Positions 13,686 to 26,359 of a stretch of DNA of 64,000 nt are shown piece by piece. Within the stretch, counting starts at the first letter, position 1, and each line of letters starts with the position of its first letter. Under the pieces are notes generated by a model. That model had not been told where the DNA came from and did no database searches. It saw nothing but the letters and a program-made list of their open reading frames with translations. The translations under genes were made by a program, and so were the position numbers. The stretch covers positions 24,326,001 through 24,390,000 of the forward strand of contig NC_060110.1 in assembly GCF_021155765.1 (NCBI RefSeq). The letters are read 5' to 3'. The DNA is from Diprion similis (Eukaryota > Arthropoda > Insecta > Hymenoptera > Diprionidae).

Positions 13686-16600
13686 TTAGACGGACTCTTG
13701 GGCCTTTCGGTACTCGTAAATGCTTCCACGTTCGACAAACTTTCCCGTTACAGTCTTCTTAGCGCTGATTGCAAACCCGTTGGAACTAGGAGCGCCGTAG
13801 CCTCCACCGCCAGGCGTTTCCAGGGTGAAGATATCCTTCGAAAAGAAGAAAAACATTAGAACAAACAATTGCGGATAAGAAATGTCAGAGTGACTCACCC
13901 CAGGAAAAACGGGAACCGCAGTCTTCGGCCCAAGATTAATGGCGCGACCGTCAGCCTTCTTCAAAGTGTTTTTTCCGCGGGCACCTGGAAGTCCACCCTC
14001 AAGTCCCGGTGGATTGTGGACCCGTCGCTCCGTCAGTACTGACAACGTCATCGGAGCCCTGAAGAGAATCTCTCGAATCACTCCGTCGCCACCCCTGTGA
14101 GCTCCAGAGCCCCCCGTGCCTTCACGCAAGGTGAATTTCTTCAGGATGAGCGGGTACCGTTGTTCCAAGATCTCCGGGTCTGTGATTCGCGTGTTTGTCA
14201 TGTGTGAGTGAACTCCGCCTCGGCCATCCCAAGTCGGCCCCTTGAAGAACGAGATAAACGAAGAAGAGAAATCAGTACAAATGTGAGGAAAATAGTGGAG
14301 GTCTTTATACCGGCAAATTCACCGTAACCGATAGGCTGAAATTTGGCAGTATTTTTTACACAGGATTGCGAGGGTGGGAAGAAGATCCGCAACGAATGAT
14401 TACACCCACCGCTCCACTGCCGCCAGCCACAGTCTCGTAATAGCCCCATTTCTCGGTCCCAAGTGTGACGTTGTTCATGCAGCCCTGGGAGGCAGCGCAA
14501 GCCTTAAAGGCGGCGAGTACAACGTCGACGACGCGTTGGGACGTCAGGACGTTCCCACCAACAACGGCCGCGTCCTCGGAAGGATCGAGCAGCGACCCCT
14601 TGGGGATGATAACTCGCACCGGTTTCAGACAGCCCTGAAACCAACCGACAACGTCGTCGCTTATTCTAAACAAACCGAGTATCCGTGACTGACGTTACCG
14701 TTGCTCTTGTCGTGCTTCGAGTTCGACTCACCTGGTTCAGTGGCATGTCTCGCCCAACGATACTCCGCAAGCAGTATATCAACGCTGAGAGAGTGATAGC
14801 TCGTGGAGCGTTGCAGTTTCCCCATACTTCGTAACCCGTTCCACTGTCAACAGAGGCGTGACGAGTTCATGGATAGTTCTTTCGTGGTGCGGAAGATATT
14901 GTGAGGATAGCAAAAATAAAAATAAACTCACGTGAAGTCGAAGAGCGCCTCGCCACGCTCAACGTCGATATCAACGTGGAGTCGTATTTCGCTACCATCG
15001 TCGAGGTAGTCATGGGCGAAGAGCGTTGTGACTCCCGTTTGCTTTAGTGTCCTCAGTCCAACCTCCTTCAGCATTTCCCGAACCGCGACTTCGGCGTAGT
15101 TCTGAATGTGCCCCATATACGCCTGAACCACGTCCAGCCCATAAATGTCAATGAGTTCGTTCACGAGAAGCGTACCCTGAGGAAAAAGACAGAAAAGAAA
15201 AAAAAAACTCGGATTAAAAAGTTACACGTGATGTTTGTAAGTGTTTGAACATTATACTGTATGGATAACAAACCTTGTGATTGGCTGCAATCTGTGCTCT
15301 AAGGTCACTTAGATTGTCAGACAAGTTCCGAGTTCCTGAACTACCTGGAATCTTTCCAGGCTCCATCAGTTTCTCAGTCAACTCCTTTTCTCTGAAGATC
15401 CCCTTGTGAACTAGCAAGAAACTTTTAAAGGTCGCACCTTCCTGCGGAGAGTCATGAAGGATCGTGAGATGAAGAGTGGGGAAAGCGAGAAAAAATGCGG
15501 AACAACTTTCAAAAAGAATGTAGAGTTTACCTGAAGAAGAGTAGTAGAATTTGGTGGCATCGAACCGGGCGTTATTCCTCCGATGTCGGCGTGATGACCC
15601 CGACTTGCCACAAAAAATACTGGATTCTCTGAGCCGCTAAAAAGAGGGTATGTAGATGAAATTCTTCAGTTTATACAGTAAAAACATCCTCGATCATATC
15701 ATTATTATTTGAAAATAAATTTGCTCACGTGTGAAAGACGGGTGTGATAACTGTGAGATCTGGAAGATGAGAACCACCGGCGGATGGATGATTGGCCAGG
15801 ATCACGTCACCGGAAGTGAAGCGTCCCTCGAACGCCTTTATCTAAAAACAGGAAGAGCTTGAATATAGCTTCTTTCGTGAAGGAAATGACTTGAAGATGA
15901 AACGTTTACCTGATACTGGACGGTCTCTTGCATGGCACCAAGATGCACCGGAATGTGAGGAGCGTTCGAGACGAGACCACCGTCCGGACCAAATACTGCA
16001 CAAGAAAAATCGAGACGTTCCTTGATATTCGTCGATATCGCAGTTCTCTGAAGTATCCTGAAACAGAACATAACGTATCTCTCCAATAACCAAGATCCTT
16101 AGAATTGCTTAACACGGTTATTAGCCCAGTTCAACTCAACCATATAAACAGTTCTCGATAGAAATACTAACCTTCCCATTTGCTCAGCGATGCTCATAAA
16201 ACGGTGAGAGAAAATGCTCAACTGGATCGCATCGAGCTCTGGTGTAACTTCGCTGCGGCGAGCTGCTCCGATCTTGATCATCGTGTCTCCGCGCGACGTA
16301 ATGACCGCTGAGCAATTCGGTTCGATGAGCAAAGTACCAAGGCCATCCATGATAATGGCAGGACCTGAAAGAGTGTGTCCAGGTGCCAGAGCATGCAATT
16401 GATAGACGTTGGTGTCTTGATACCCGCCCTCGAAGTAGACTCGGGTAGTCTGTTTAAGTCACCAGTCAACATGAAAGCAAGAAAGTTGTATAATTACCAC
16501 TAATACAGAAATCTTCCCTTCGCACCGTTTCGTATTTACCTTTTCCGGTGTAGGGATTCCAGACGACTCCGGTAAGGCTGACTCTTCGGAAACGACTGTT

Positions 16601-19600
16601 TTTCCAACTCCACGAACTCTGATATCATCGACGAACACTTTCCGACCAGGCATTGTAAAGCCAAACTCTGTCTGATACCTCAAAAAATATATTTATATAA
16701 AAATAGTGTTAATGAGTTTGTATTCAGAAAACCGCATCGTCCAAACGATCTATGAAAAATGAATCGCCTGTGGACTGACCTCTCAAGAAATGTAGTTAGA
16801 AAATCACCCTGAGCTGTACCCGACTTCCCAGTCTTCGGGGCACACATGAGGGCGCAATCTGTGCCTTCGTACCGCAGGTGAAGGAAGGGCTCGGTGAAGA
16901 TGGAGGACTCCTCGAATCCCTGCTCCCTTAGTTTTGCTCGTACCCTTTCCTTCAGAGCTTCGAATCGCACGTCCAATCGATGGAAGGCTTCCCCTGAATC
17001 AATTCAATCATTCTCAAAACTTTGCTCTTTCTAGAAATGTTCTGCTACATCCATATTAGCACCAAAAATACTCAACGCTTACCTTCCTCATACGCCTCAA
17101 CGCTGGGTTCCTGGGCCTCCTCGACCACATCAGCCAACGCCATTCCGTAGGCAGATAAAATCCCAGCGTACTTGTGAACAAAAACGGTCCCCATGCCGAG
17201 GGAACGAGCTATGGCACAAGCATGCTGTCCTCCAGCACCTCCGAAACAGGCAAGAACGTGCCGCGATGTATCGTATCCTTTGGCCTGGGTAAGGGCCCGG
17301 ATGGGGCGACACATCGCTTCGTTTGCCACCCTCACAAAACCCATCGCCACTTCCTCGACACTCATCACCTCTACAGTCTTGGCCCCGGAACCGGCTTGCC
17401 TTGCCATGAATGTGTTGATCTGTGGGAGTAAGATTTGAGTGATGAAAAAACGGCTGTTTACACTAGCTTCGAAGGAGGGATACCTTACCTCGTCAGTGAG
17501 GGCTTTGAAGGCCTTCACCGTGGCGGCCTCGTCAAGAGGCTCGTTCTCGTTAGGTCCGAAGATCTTTGGGAAATACTCCGGCAGCAGGCGTCCCAGGGCC
17601 AAATTGGCATCCGTGACCGTGAGCGGACCACCCTTCTTGTAGCAGGCAGGCCCGGGATGAGCGCCAGCACTTTGTGGCCCCACTTCAAAGAGTCCCGATC
17701 TAAAGAACAACATCGAACCACCTCCGGCTGCCACTGTATTTACGTCTAACTGCAGCATGGAGACGTCGACGGCAGTCCGGTTTGTTAGGGAATTATTGCT
17801 TGTTTCTCATTTTTGTATACACAGATGTGAATGTTACCTGCGCTGCCTGAATCGTCACTCCCGCAGTGGTGCTCTCGTAGACGTGTTCGAAAGCCCCAGC
17901 GTATCGACTGACGTCCGTCGACGTCCCTCCCATGTCGAAGCCGATCACTGGGAGGTCGCTTATTTTCTGGTACGTCGTCATTGCGTATCCAACAACCCCG
18001 CCAGCAGGACCGGAAAGAATTGCTCGAGACCCATTGAAACTGCGAAAGAAAATTCAGGAAAAACCTTTCCTTTAGAATCAGGAGTGAGGAAATGAACGAT
18101 GACGAAATACGGAAAAAATCTGAACGAGTTTTGTTGGGTGATAACCGAAACCATCCACCTTAACCTAATAAAAAATACTGATAGGTAGGAAAAGGGAAAG
18201 ATCCAAAATTCCAAACGCTGAAGGCTGCTCATCTTGAAGATTCAGAACGAACACCAATCATATATAACTGAATCATGTGCATCTTTCCATGATCCAGAAC
18301 GACGCAAAGAATTGGCAAGGATTATCCTTCGAATCGAGATACTCACGACGTCATCGGTGTCAGTCCACCGTCACTCTGCATAAAAAGGACGTTCACTCCT
18401 TCCAAATTATTTTTGAAGCCAGAGGCGAAGCCCTAACAACAATGATTCAAGAGTTGCATTGTAAATTCAGGATCTATTCGCTACGAGCAGCGATTCGTTA
18501 TGTATTGCTCCTACCTGCAAGTAAGTCTTTATGTGAGGTGTGAGGTAAGCATCGGCTGCGGCAGTGAATCCACGCGGAACTATTCTGGCCATAGGCATCA
18601 CAACGTGTGAAAGAGATATTTCAGTGAAACCCATTTCACTGGCAAGTTCACCGACGCGAATCTCATGCTCTGCGTATCTGTAAAATGAAATATTACTCCG
18701 TAATGACTAACGGAATGCTTCAGCCAATTACCAGACAGGAAAGCTATACTTACGAGTAACTGTGCGCCAAAACGACAGCCAGACTTTCGATCCCCCTTTT
18801 CTTCAGTCCTTCGAGGTCCTTCTTGAGCCTCTGTTCGTTGAGTTCTTTCGTTACCAGGAATTCTTCGCCTGTGGTGCCCTTTACGCGTCTCCAACTTCTG
18901 CTCACGTCCCCCAGGCAGCATTTTTCTGGCTGAGCCGGAACTACCCTACAACCTACCTCAACCACCTCCGAGTAGAGAACCTCCGGCGTCACGACCTCCT
19001 ACAATTCCACCCCCAGTTCACGTAGACTCTACAAGTAGCGGGGCATGACGTAGTTCTGTATACATACCAGGTCAAAAATGTTTGGCCGGGCCTGATTACC
19101 GATGAAAAGTAGTTCCTTGAAACCCTCGTTAACCAGAAGCGCCATCCGCGCGCCCTTTCTCTCCAATAGGGCGTTTGTAGCTACAGTGGTCCCCATCCGG
19201 ATCCACGCGATCTTCGATGTGTCAACAGCGCCGTCCATCGGGACACCCGTTTCCTGCATATTTCACGTACATGTAAGTACTTGAACCATGAAGGGTGTAC
19301 CTCATCACTTCACAACTCCGTAACTTTCCATGATATCAAACAACTTCTCACCAACAGTAGACCTGACTTTGAGCATGGTTAATCGCGTGGTACAGGAGTG
19401 AAATTCAAAGTGAACAAACTTGTGGAAAGTCAATGTCACCAGAAACTTATGCAGCATTTTTGCTACCAACTGTCTACCAATCGATTACTCCTCGTAATGT
19501 ATTGTTATGATGTATTAAACGTATCATGATAACGATTTCAAACAATCTGACGAATAGAATCGTGGCAGATATTATACACATATCCTTGACATTCGTTTCC

Positions 19601-22153
19601 ACGACCTATGTTCAACTTTCAAAATACTCTTACATTATTGCATGAATGCAAATTATTAGAAGCACAGTACATAGGTTCGCATTTTATCTGCACTTGATGA
19701 GTACTCTATAAAAACCACGAAAAGTGTAACGTTGAATAAGTATTATTTTTTTGTACATTCTACCATCATTCCTCTTCTGTCATACTAAATTTACGTGAAC
19801 TTGAAACTTTGCTGTTAGGTTGCATAATTAAGCATCTTGGTGGAATAACGTCCCGAGACATAATGTGCGTACATGCCTGTATACAGTTCTTGTAACCTAT
19901 CTTGTACTCCGAGACATTTTTACCAAAATAGAATAAGATCTGCACAAACATGTAAATATCTGCGAGAAAATTGGTCTAATAATAATGCGAAAGCGGCATG
20001 CGAGTTAGATTTTTTAGCGATGAGCCAACATTTGAGAAGTTAAGCGAAGGAAAATTAATAATTTCGTAGCCGACCTACGAAGCGGATGACGTCGACTCAG
20101 GATCAATATCGATTCCGTCGGAAGTAGTTTGGTCAAAACTTGACAAAGTGGTGAATCAATGAAAGTGGATAATTATTGGAAATAAAATTCTATTTAAAAA
20201 TTCATATTTTCCGAGTCAAGTTCAACTTACAAACAATCGTGCAGAGTGGTATCATAACTATATTTACACACAATACGTAAATGAAGCCACAGCGTCCTTG
20301 AAGTCCGTCGGTCTGCCTGACCCCTGCAGTCAGTATGGGACGTCATATCGATTTCCTCCGGGAGGGTTGTCGAAGGTACAGAGGTAAAGGGGAGGCGTAA
20401 GGAAGCGTAGAGGAAGAAAAGCAGGATCAGGCAGTCGAGACGAATACTTCGAGAGAAAGAGAGAATCCTGTCGCTGTGAGAAAGTACCGGTCATTTGCTG
20501 CGGCAACGAACATGCAGCCTAATTGTAGTAGCTGGGTTCAGACTTTCCGAAAAATTGGTCAGTTGAAAAGATCGAGAGAGGGAAGAAGTTGAGAGGAAGG
20601 ATGTCGGACAGCAAAATCAGAGGTGTAGTGCATTGTGGTGTAGCAGTTAATAGTCTGGTTGTCAACACATCCAAACAGGGCCAAGCGATGTGCCGAACAC
20701 CGTACTTACAGGGCATTGGGAAAAAAACTTCGAGTAGCAGAATCAAGTTTTACAAACTTTTGTTCGTGCATCCATGGAACTCGGCAATACTTAGAGATAT
20801 ACTTGTGTTTGTTCGTTTGCTATACTTGAGACAATCACGCCACGTTTTATTTTTCTCTTTATATTCTGGAAGTAGAGAGATTATAGCAGGTTCTTGGGAG
20901 TTTCTTAAAACACTGACATTCTTTTGAGACGACAAATAGTCTTGGATTGTGTTGGTGCGATAACCAGGAAAATAAGAGAAAGCAAATGAAATCACTGGTA
21001 AATTAAAAAATTGGCACCTTTGTATTTTGAGATTGTGTTAAATATCTTGGTGGTTTTTTGGATTTTTATGCAAGTGTTTCAATATTATGTACGAAAAATG
21101 TTATCTCTTTGAATATACTAATTAAGTCTTACAGCGTTCCAAAAAGGGTATCATTATAATGTCGAAACTTTAATTTTCAGCGGGAAACAACGAAACATGA
21201 AATCAAAAATTGATAATACAACAGAAAAAATTAAAAGTGCTCATTTGTCAAATGTCTGCTCGACTGATGGACCATAGTCTTGTATATTCTAAGATGAAAT
21301 TACGACATCTAAAATGGTTCACAGCACTGTCAGAGAATCTTAAAGCCACTCAAAAGTCAAGCTTACACTAGATTTACTCAGGTATTTACATGAGATAAGT
21401 TGTAACGTTTTATTAGGTAAGTTGTGTAACAGACTCAGATATTTAACTAACGCACCGTCGTCGTTGAAATTGAATTCGTCTTTTGGAGAAGAATTGTGGA
21501 TAATAAGAAGAATTATAAGAATTATCATTAGTGCTGATGGGGAGGAATTAGGCATAAAATTTCCAGCAACCCTTCGTAAGCATCAAAACTGACGAGACTA
21601 ATTATAAGAATCTAGGCCTTGTAAAATTCAGAAGTCATTGCCTAATGATAGCACTACGTAATCTCGAAGTATCCAGAGCATTACGCCTACCACTTCAATT
21701 AACATACGCCTATTATTGCCACATTAAATCGTTGCAACATGGGTAATTAAGCCTCCTACGCCTTAGTTCAATTGAATTATCCAACATCTCGATGACACTT
21801 GTACCAAGCACGGTGCCTAACAAATTCGGGTGTTACAAGAAGAAATTCCCATAATGACTTGACAAAGAGGAAAATGTTAATAGACTTTTAATCGCTGTAT
21901 ATGAATCAGCGCATTCTCTGCGTCACAAGTTCGGGATTCACTCCCAACAGAATTGGCCTTGACCGGAAGTCCAATGGATCCTGACCTGCTCAAGAATTCT
22001 GCGGATTCCCTCGCGGGGTGCGTCCTCATAGTTGCTGGGATCAACCGAGAGGAGCTTCATCACGCGAACCTTCCCGCTTGGACATTCCGCGTAGACGTCG
22101 GTGAAGGTACCGCCACGATCAATGGCGAACCCGAATTTATCCTCGACGACCAT
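13686..22153 (-). CDS. OPLAH: 5-oxoprolinase (ATP-hydrolysing), 20 coding exons
   Basis: Cytosolic enzyme of the gamma-glutamyl cycle: hydrolyses 5-oxo-L-proline to glutamate with ATP, feeding glutathione resynthesis. Exons on the minus strand, 5' to 3': 22153-21986, 19253-19068, 18998-18754, 18677-18515, 18432-18347, 18039-17838, 17749-17489, 17419-17083, 16993-16780, 16678-16540, 16449-16172, 16057-15910, 15841-15729, 15636-15531, 15441-15274, 15176-14932, 14843-14732, 14634-14410, 14240-13899, 13835-13686. They sum to 3,888 nt (1,295 aa), close to the human enzyme. HydA-type half: DRGGTFTDV near residue 12, [13 protein letters not shown] near 316, [15 protein letters not shown] in exon 8. 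HydB-type half: [17 protein letters not shown] near 744, [41 protein letters not shown] near the C-terminus. The start is the first ATG in exon 1; the frame is open upstream to an acceptor-like site at 22242, so a non-coding leader exon is likely. Intron 1 is 2.7 kb; most others are short. All parts look intact. Confidence 0.95.
19254..21985 (-). other. First intron of the 5-oxoprolinase gene
   Basis: A 2.7-kb intron between ILEQ and ETGV. It is AT-rich except for a GC/AG-rich block near 20280-20600. No coding exon with family features was seen. Confidence 0.6.
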
Positions 22154-22644
22154 GATCCTGGTTCGACTGCTTTTCCTCCTCAATGCCCTCTGAGCTCCAG
22201 AATAAGTATCTTGCAATACACGACTAGTCAATCTCAAGCCGCTGTGTAGGGTAATAAATTATGTAATATTAACTTTCGTCAAAGTCATTCATTATTGCTA
22301 AATGATACCGTTGAAAAAGCAATATGTGGTTTCGTTAGTTAAACAGTATTGGCCAATAAAAGAGTTTCGGTAAAAAATTATGGTACGAATTACCTCACGA
22401 ATAACCATATTACCTATAGCTTTTACTTTTTTCGGACAATTAACATTTACCAAGACTTTGATTAGAAATATGTAATGAAAAATTAGTCAATCTTGCAGAT
22501 TCAAGACAAACATAAAAAAATGCGTCGATTCAAAAATCCAAACTTGTGATTTATTCCCTGTTACCCAATTCGATTGGAGAGAGTAGTGAACCAGCCAAAC
22601 GGAATTGCATTATTGCATGGAATTCGTGTACGATAATAGGAATG

Positions 22645-22666
22645 CCCCCCCCCCCCCCCCCCCCCC
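22645..22666 (+). repeat. C22 homopolymer
   Basis: An uninterrupted run of 22 C just upstream of the 5-oxoprolinase first coding exon. Its length is likely polymorphic or assembly-dependent. Confidence 0.9.
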
Positions 22667-24512
22667 AATATTAGAATTGCATTGAATCACTTCCGGTATT
22701 CCAGTTGAATGAGCAATGTATTGAAATCGATAAATGTTTACCAATCCTCGCAAGCCTAAGACGACAGATGCAAGTCATCGATCTCACTAACAACAAGTTA
22801 CAACACTACAAAAGACTAGGCATTAGCTCAGCTGTATTGTAAATGATAGTGCATTTATCAAAAGGTTGACCGATCTATGAAAGTAATGTTACGTAAATAT
22901 TACATTTACGCTTCATTCGTTTACTATGATTTATAACTGATATTGCAGACAATTCAACATTTCCTCACACGCTATCTATCGCAAATTGATAAATATTTTA
23001 ATACCAGCACAGACGTGTGTACTTGCAACTCTTCACTGGCTGGATACTGAGATGTACGGCACCACGAATCTTTGAAGATCGAATTAAGTTAACATTTAAA
23101 AAAATCGTTGAAATCATGAAAATGTATACTTATCATGTCGCTGTGCTATGGATACAAAGTAATGCTACTGTATGTACTCAAAACATATCTATGACATAAT
23201 GATCTACATTATGGCACAATACATTTGTGATTGTGACAGTTGATTCTACAAGCTAGTCAATACGACTTCTTGACGAAAAATCCTTGAATCATACAATGAG
23301 AAGAGTGTTCAAAAATTGTTTAAAAGAGTAGACAACTGAGCGGTGAACGATGGATCGTTCCAAGATCCACGTGGGTAATGACATTCAAGCCGAGGCTCTA
23401 CAGCGCTAACAGAAATAGTCCCATAGCAAATGATGAAGGTCAGCATTGATTTACATGTTACATTGAATTATATAATAATATATTATACAATTTATATAAC
23501 ACTGTATTGTTGTGATCGTCTGTGCGTGAAACTTAAAATTCTTGACCTTGACGGATATAAATAAACTCCACGTTTTTTACGTAAGTTGCTCTTGGCCGTT
23601 TACCACCAGATGTAGAATTGACCTTAGAATTGGCGAGCGCGTCTATCCGTAAGCACGGTTATAGATAAGAGAAAAACTTACATCCGATCGCAGTATATAC
23701 AGAGGAGGCGCTCCTACGATGCGTGAAATCAGGAAAATACTTGACGGTAAAGAAGAAACAAAGTTGGCAAGAGTTGAAAGTGTCGCGAGAACAGAGCCTT
23801 CGGGGAGATGCAGGTTGTCAATCACTTCATCAGCCCTTTGCACTGTCTGCGACTAAACGTCTCTCTGTGTGTAAGACGTTAAGCAGAGATAGAGCGAGTG
23901 ACAGCCGTTTACCAGGAGGAGCGTTTTATACGCAGCGCCTCATGTGGGTCACACGCGCTCGATGGTTCGCTAGCTCGGTTACAGCTGATACTGATTTGCC
24001 ACGGTAGCGTTCGTCTATCTATACTATAATACGCTACCATTGCTACCATGCGCGAGCCGCGGTGCCTGGATTCCCCGGACTCGCCAATATTCGTGTTAGT
24101 TGGAAACTCGGAATGTGAGTTGGTTGGTACGCATGCTGTATCAGTCAAACACAGTCGTTTTACACCCAACCGACAAGAGGTGAGAAGTCACCTTGCGGCG
24201 ATAACCGAGCTGGCCTGTAACGTACCTTGAGCTCTTTCCGCATTAGCTGCTTTTATTATTAATTTAAATTACATAGCTTATTAGCAGGGTTCATTCAGGT
24301 TCATTGGTCATTGGTTCGTATCAATGCCGTCGCGTAGTATCATCGTGTGGAAAAATCGTGTGTGACGCAGTTTCTCGATGAGTAAGTCGGAATGGTTTAC
24401 ATGCCGTCTTGTAACCTTCGATACACGTAATAGTGTTATTATTTTCTTATCGGACATTGGTTGTTGTGAATATCCAAGATAATGATCAGTATCGTATAAA
24501 TTAAGTCCACTG

Positions 24513-24553
24513 GTAACTTTTAACTTAAGTTAAACTTAAGTTAACTTAGTAAC
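24513..24553. repeat. TTAAGTTAA palindromic cluster
   Basis: Overlapping palindromes built from AACTTAAGTT repeated about three times. It could form small cruciforms; no function can be assigned. Confidence 0.5.
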
Positions 24554-24699
24554 TGATACGTTGGCATGAACGGTAGAACATGTATCAGTTCTAGGCGTAC
24601 AAGTGAAAGAGCAGTTGTGCCTCACATACGACTGAATACACACGCGTACCTCGTTTATCATTCGCGGTTTTTTTTTAAATCATCATTATTGTAGCGTAT

Positions 24700-24760
24700 A
24701 ACGCAAGCCACCCAAAGAGGGCGCCACCAATTGTTGCGTCCCGAAATGAGGACGCATAAC
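24700..24760 (-). mobile_element. Possible LTR/primer-binding-site junction of a retroelement remnant
   Basis: On the minus strand the sequence reads ...GCGTCC...CAACA ATTGG TGGCGCCC. A CA-ending segment followed a few bases later by TGGCGCCC resembles an LTR end and a tRNA-primed binding site. The plus-strand continuation starts TGTTGCGTCC, as an LTR would. No second LTR, no internal ORF and no target duplication were found, so this is weak. Confidence 0.2.
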
Positions 24761-26359
24761 TAACAATCAGTTACACGTAAACAGGAAAAATGCTGAAATC
24801 TAATAAGAATAAGAAACAAGCCAAATGGTTTCTGAAATACCATACACGCCGCGTAATCTTTTGTTCACGGATCTCACTCTTACAATTATGCCAAACGTGA
24901 TAAGCTATCATAATTATACCTGAAACACATTTCCGACGGTTATTACAATAAACAACGTGGAATACGTTATACGTATATTTTCACTTTGCGTACATTGTAA
25001 TATGTACATAACTGACGGTTATATCGTGCAGGATTGACAAATGACAATATTTTGAAATTTCCAATAGTTTTATTCGCTACAAACAGAATGCAACATGAGA
25101 TTTTAAACAATTATAGGAATAACTTAAATCTTTGCTTGTACAGATATACAACAGATCCTATGTGTACTATCATAATCTATATTACAATATAATTACATAT
25201 ACGTATAGTATGGTATATAATCCGTCAACAAGTGACAAAAATCAGACATATTGTTCTTTGCTTTATATGTGTTTGTATAAAATTGTTTCCAAGCAAGCTG
25301 GACCAATAGACATCATCAAAATGTGTGCACAATTTACAGTTCCTCCGGACTGTATAATGTTTCAGCCTAAATACACAAGCTATGTACGCATGATAGCTAT
25401 AGGTACTATATATTCACGTTAGAGTAGAATTCAACATACACGATGATCCAAAAGGGAGCCCGCCCACTCCCGAAAAAACTCAGCACCATCTCTACTGGTA
25501 ATGAAATAATTTGCGCTACCAGACAGAACGAAAGTCTAACATCAAGAAAAACGACAGAGCCAGTCAACAATATCCCTACGTTTGACAAAGACACAAGACG
25601 GCTGACACAATCGCTGAACACGTAATGTGACCCGAGAGACTCTGTCCCTAAGCCAATCTAACTTAGCATTACTTAACCTATCTAACCTATAACAAGAAAT
25701 ACAACGTAACGTGCGAGGTTTTATATTGAACACGTCAAATATATACATATAAAATAGAAAATACAATGGAACGTGTAGCGTGACGTGAAAGGCCACAATG
25801 GTGTACCTACTAATGTGTTGAATAAACATACCACGCAGTATGCAAAGTACGGACTAAATGATATGAAGCAGTGTTAACGTATCGAAATGGCTCGTATACA
25901 TTCTCAAGTTTAGTGCCGAATGCCACTTGGCTGAAGATATAGATTTCTTTTGTAAGGTTTTGAATGAGAAGAAATGAAATTTAATCTAATAGTACTCGAT
26001 TCAAAAATTCCTTACTGAACACTATTTGACTGCCACCAGGGACAGACAAGTGACACTATAGAACCAGTTCGTAAAAAAAAAACTCGAGAAAGTATAACTG
26101 GTAACTTTTGACTTGTATTCATGCACCGAAAAATGATCGTCGACTGATATGTCCTTGATTGAAAGAGTCAACGAGATCCTACCTGTAAAAAACAACTTGT
26201 ATATACAAAAAAGAATACCATCAAACTCTCAATTTTTGTTGCAACACTTCTTAGCCAACCAATTCAGTCGGTCATCATTTCGTACTTTCCAGATTACAGC
26301 ACAGAAATTTTTCAAGCAATGGTGTTCATTACATCGTTTGAAAACATTGCATAGCTTAC

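Larger units (their letters stand above)
22242..26359. other. Gap between 5-oxoprolinase and Fatp
   Basis: It should hold the 5-oxoprolinase promoter and leader exon (minus strand), perhaps in the GC-richer part 23.6-24.3 kb, and the 3' UTR of Fatp at the right end. It also holds the C22 run and the possible LTR remnant. No protein-coding exon is supported. Confidence 0.5.

Noticed and set aside
20630-20660. GTGGTGTAGCAGTTAATAG resembles the A box of a tRNA-derived SINE
   Set aside because: No B box follows within 30-80 nt and there is no tail or target duplication.
22154-22237. Arg-rich N-terminal extension of 5-oxoprolinase as a targeting peptide
   Set aside because: Its first codon is TTG, not ATG, and an acceptor-like site lies just upstream; the ATG at 22153 matches family starts.
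23723-24230. Frames of 60-94 codons on both strands upstream of 5-oxoprolinase
   Set aside because: More likely promoter/leader DNA; sequence is Arg/Ser-rich as expected for antisense chance frames.
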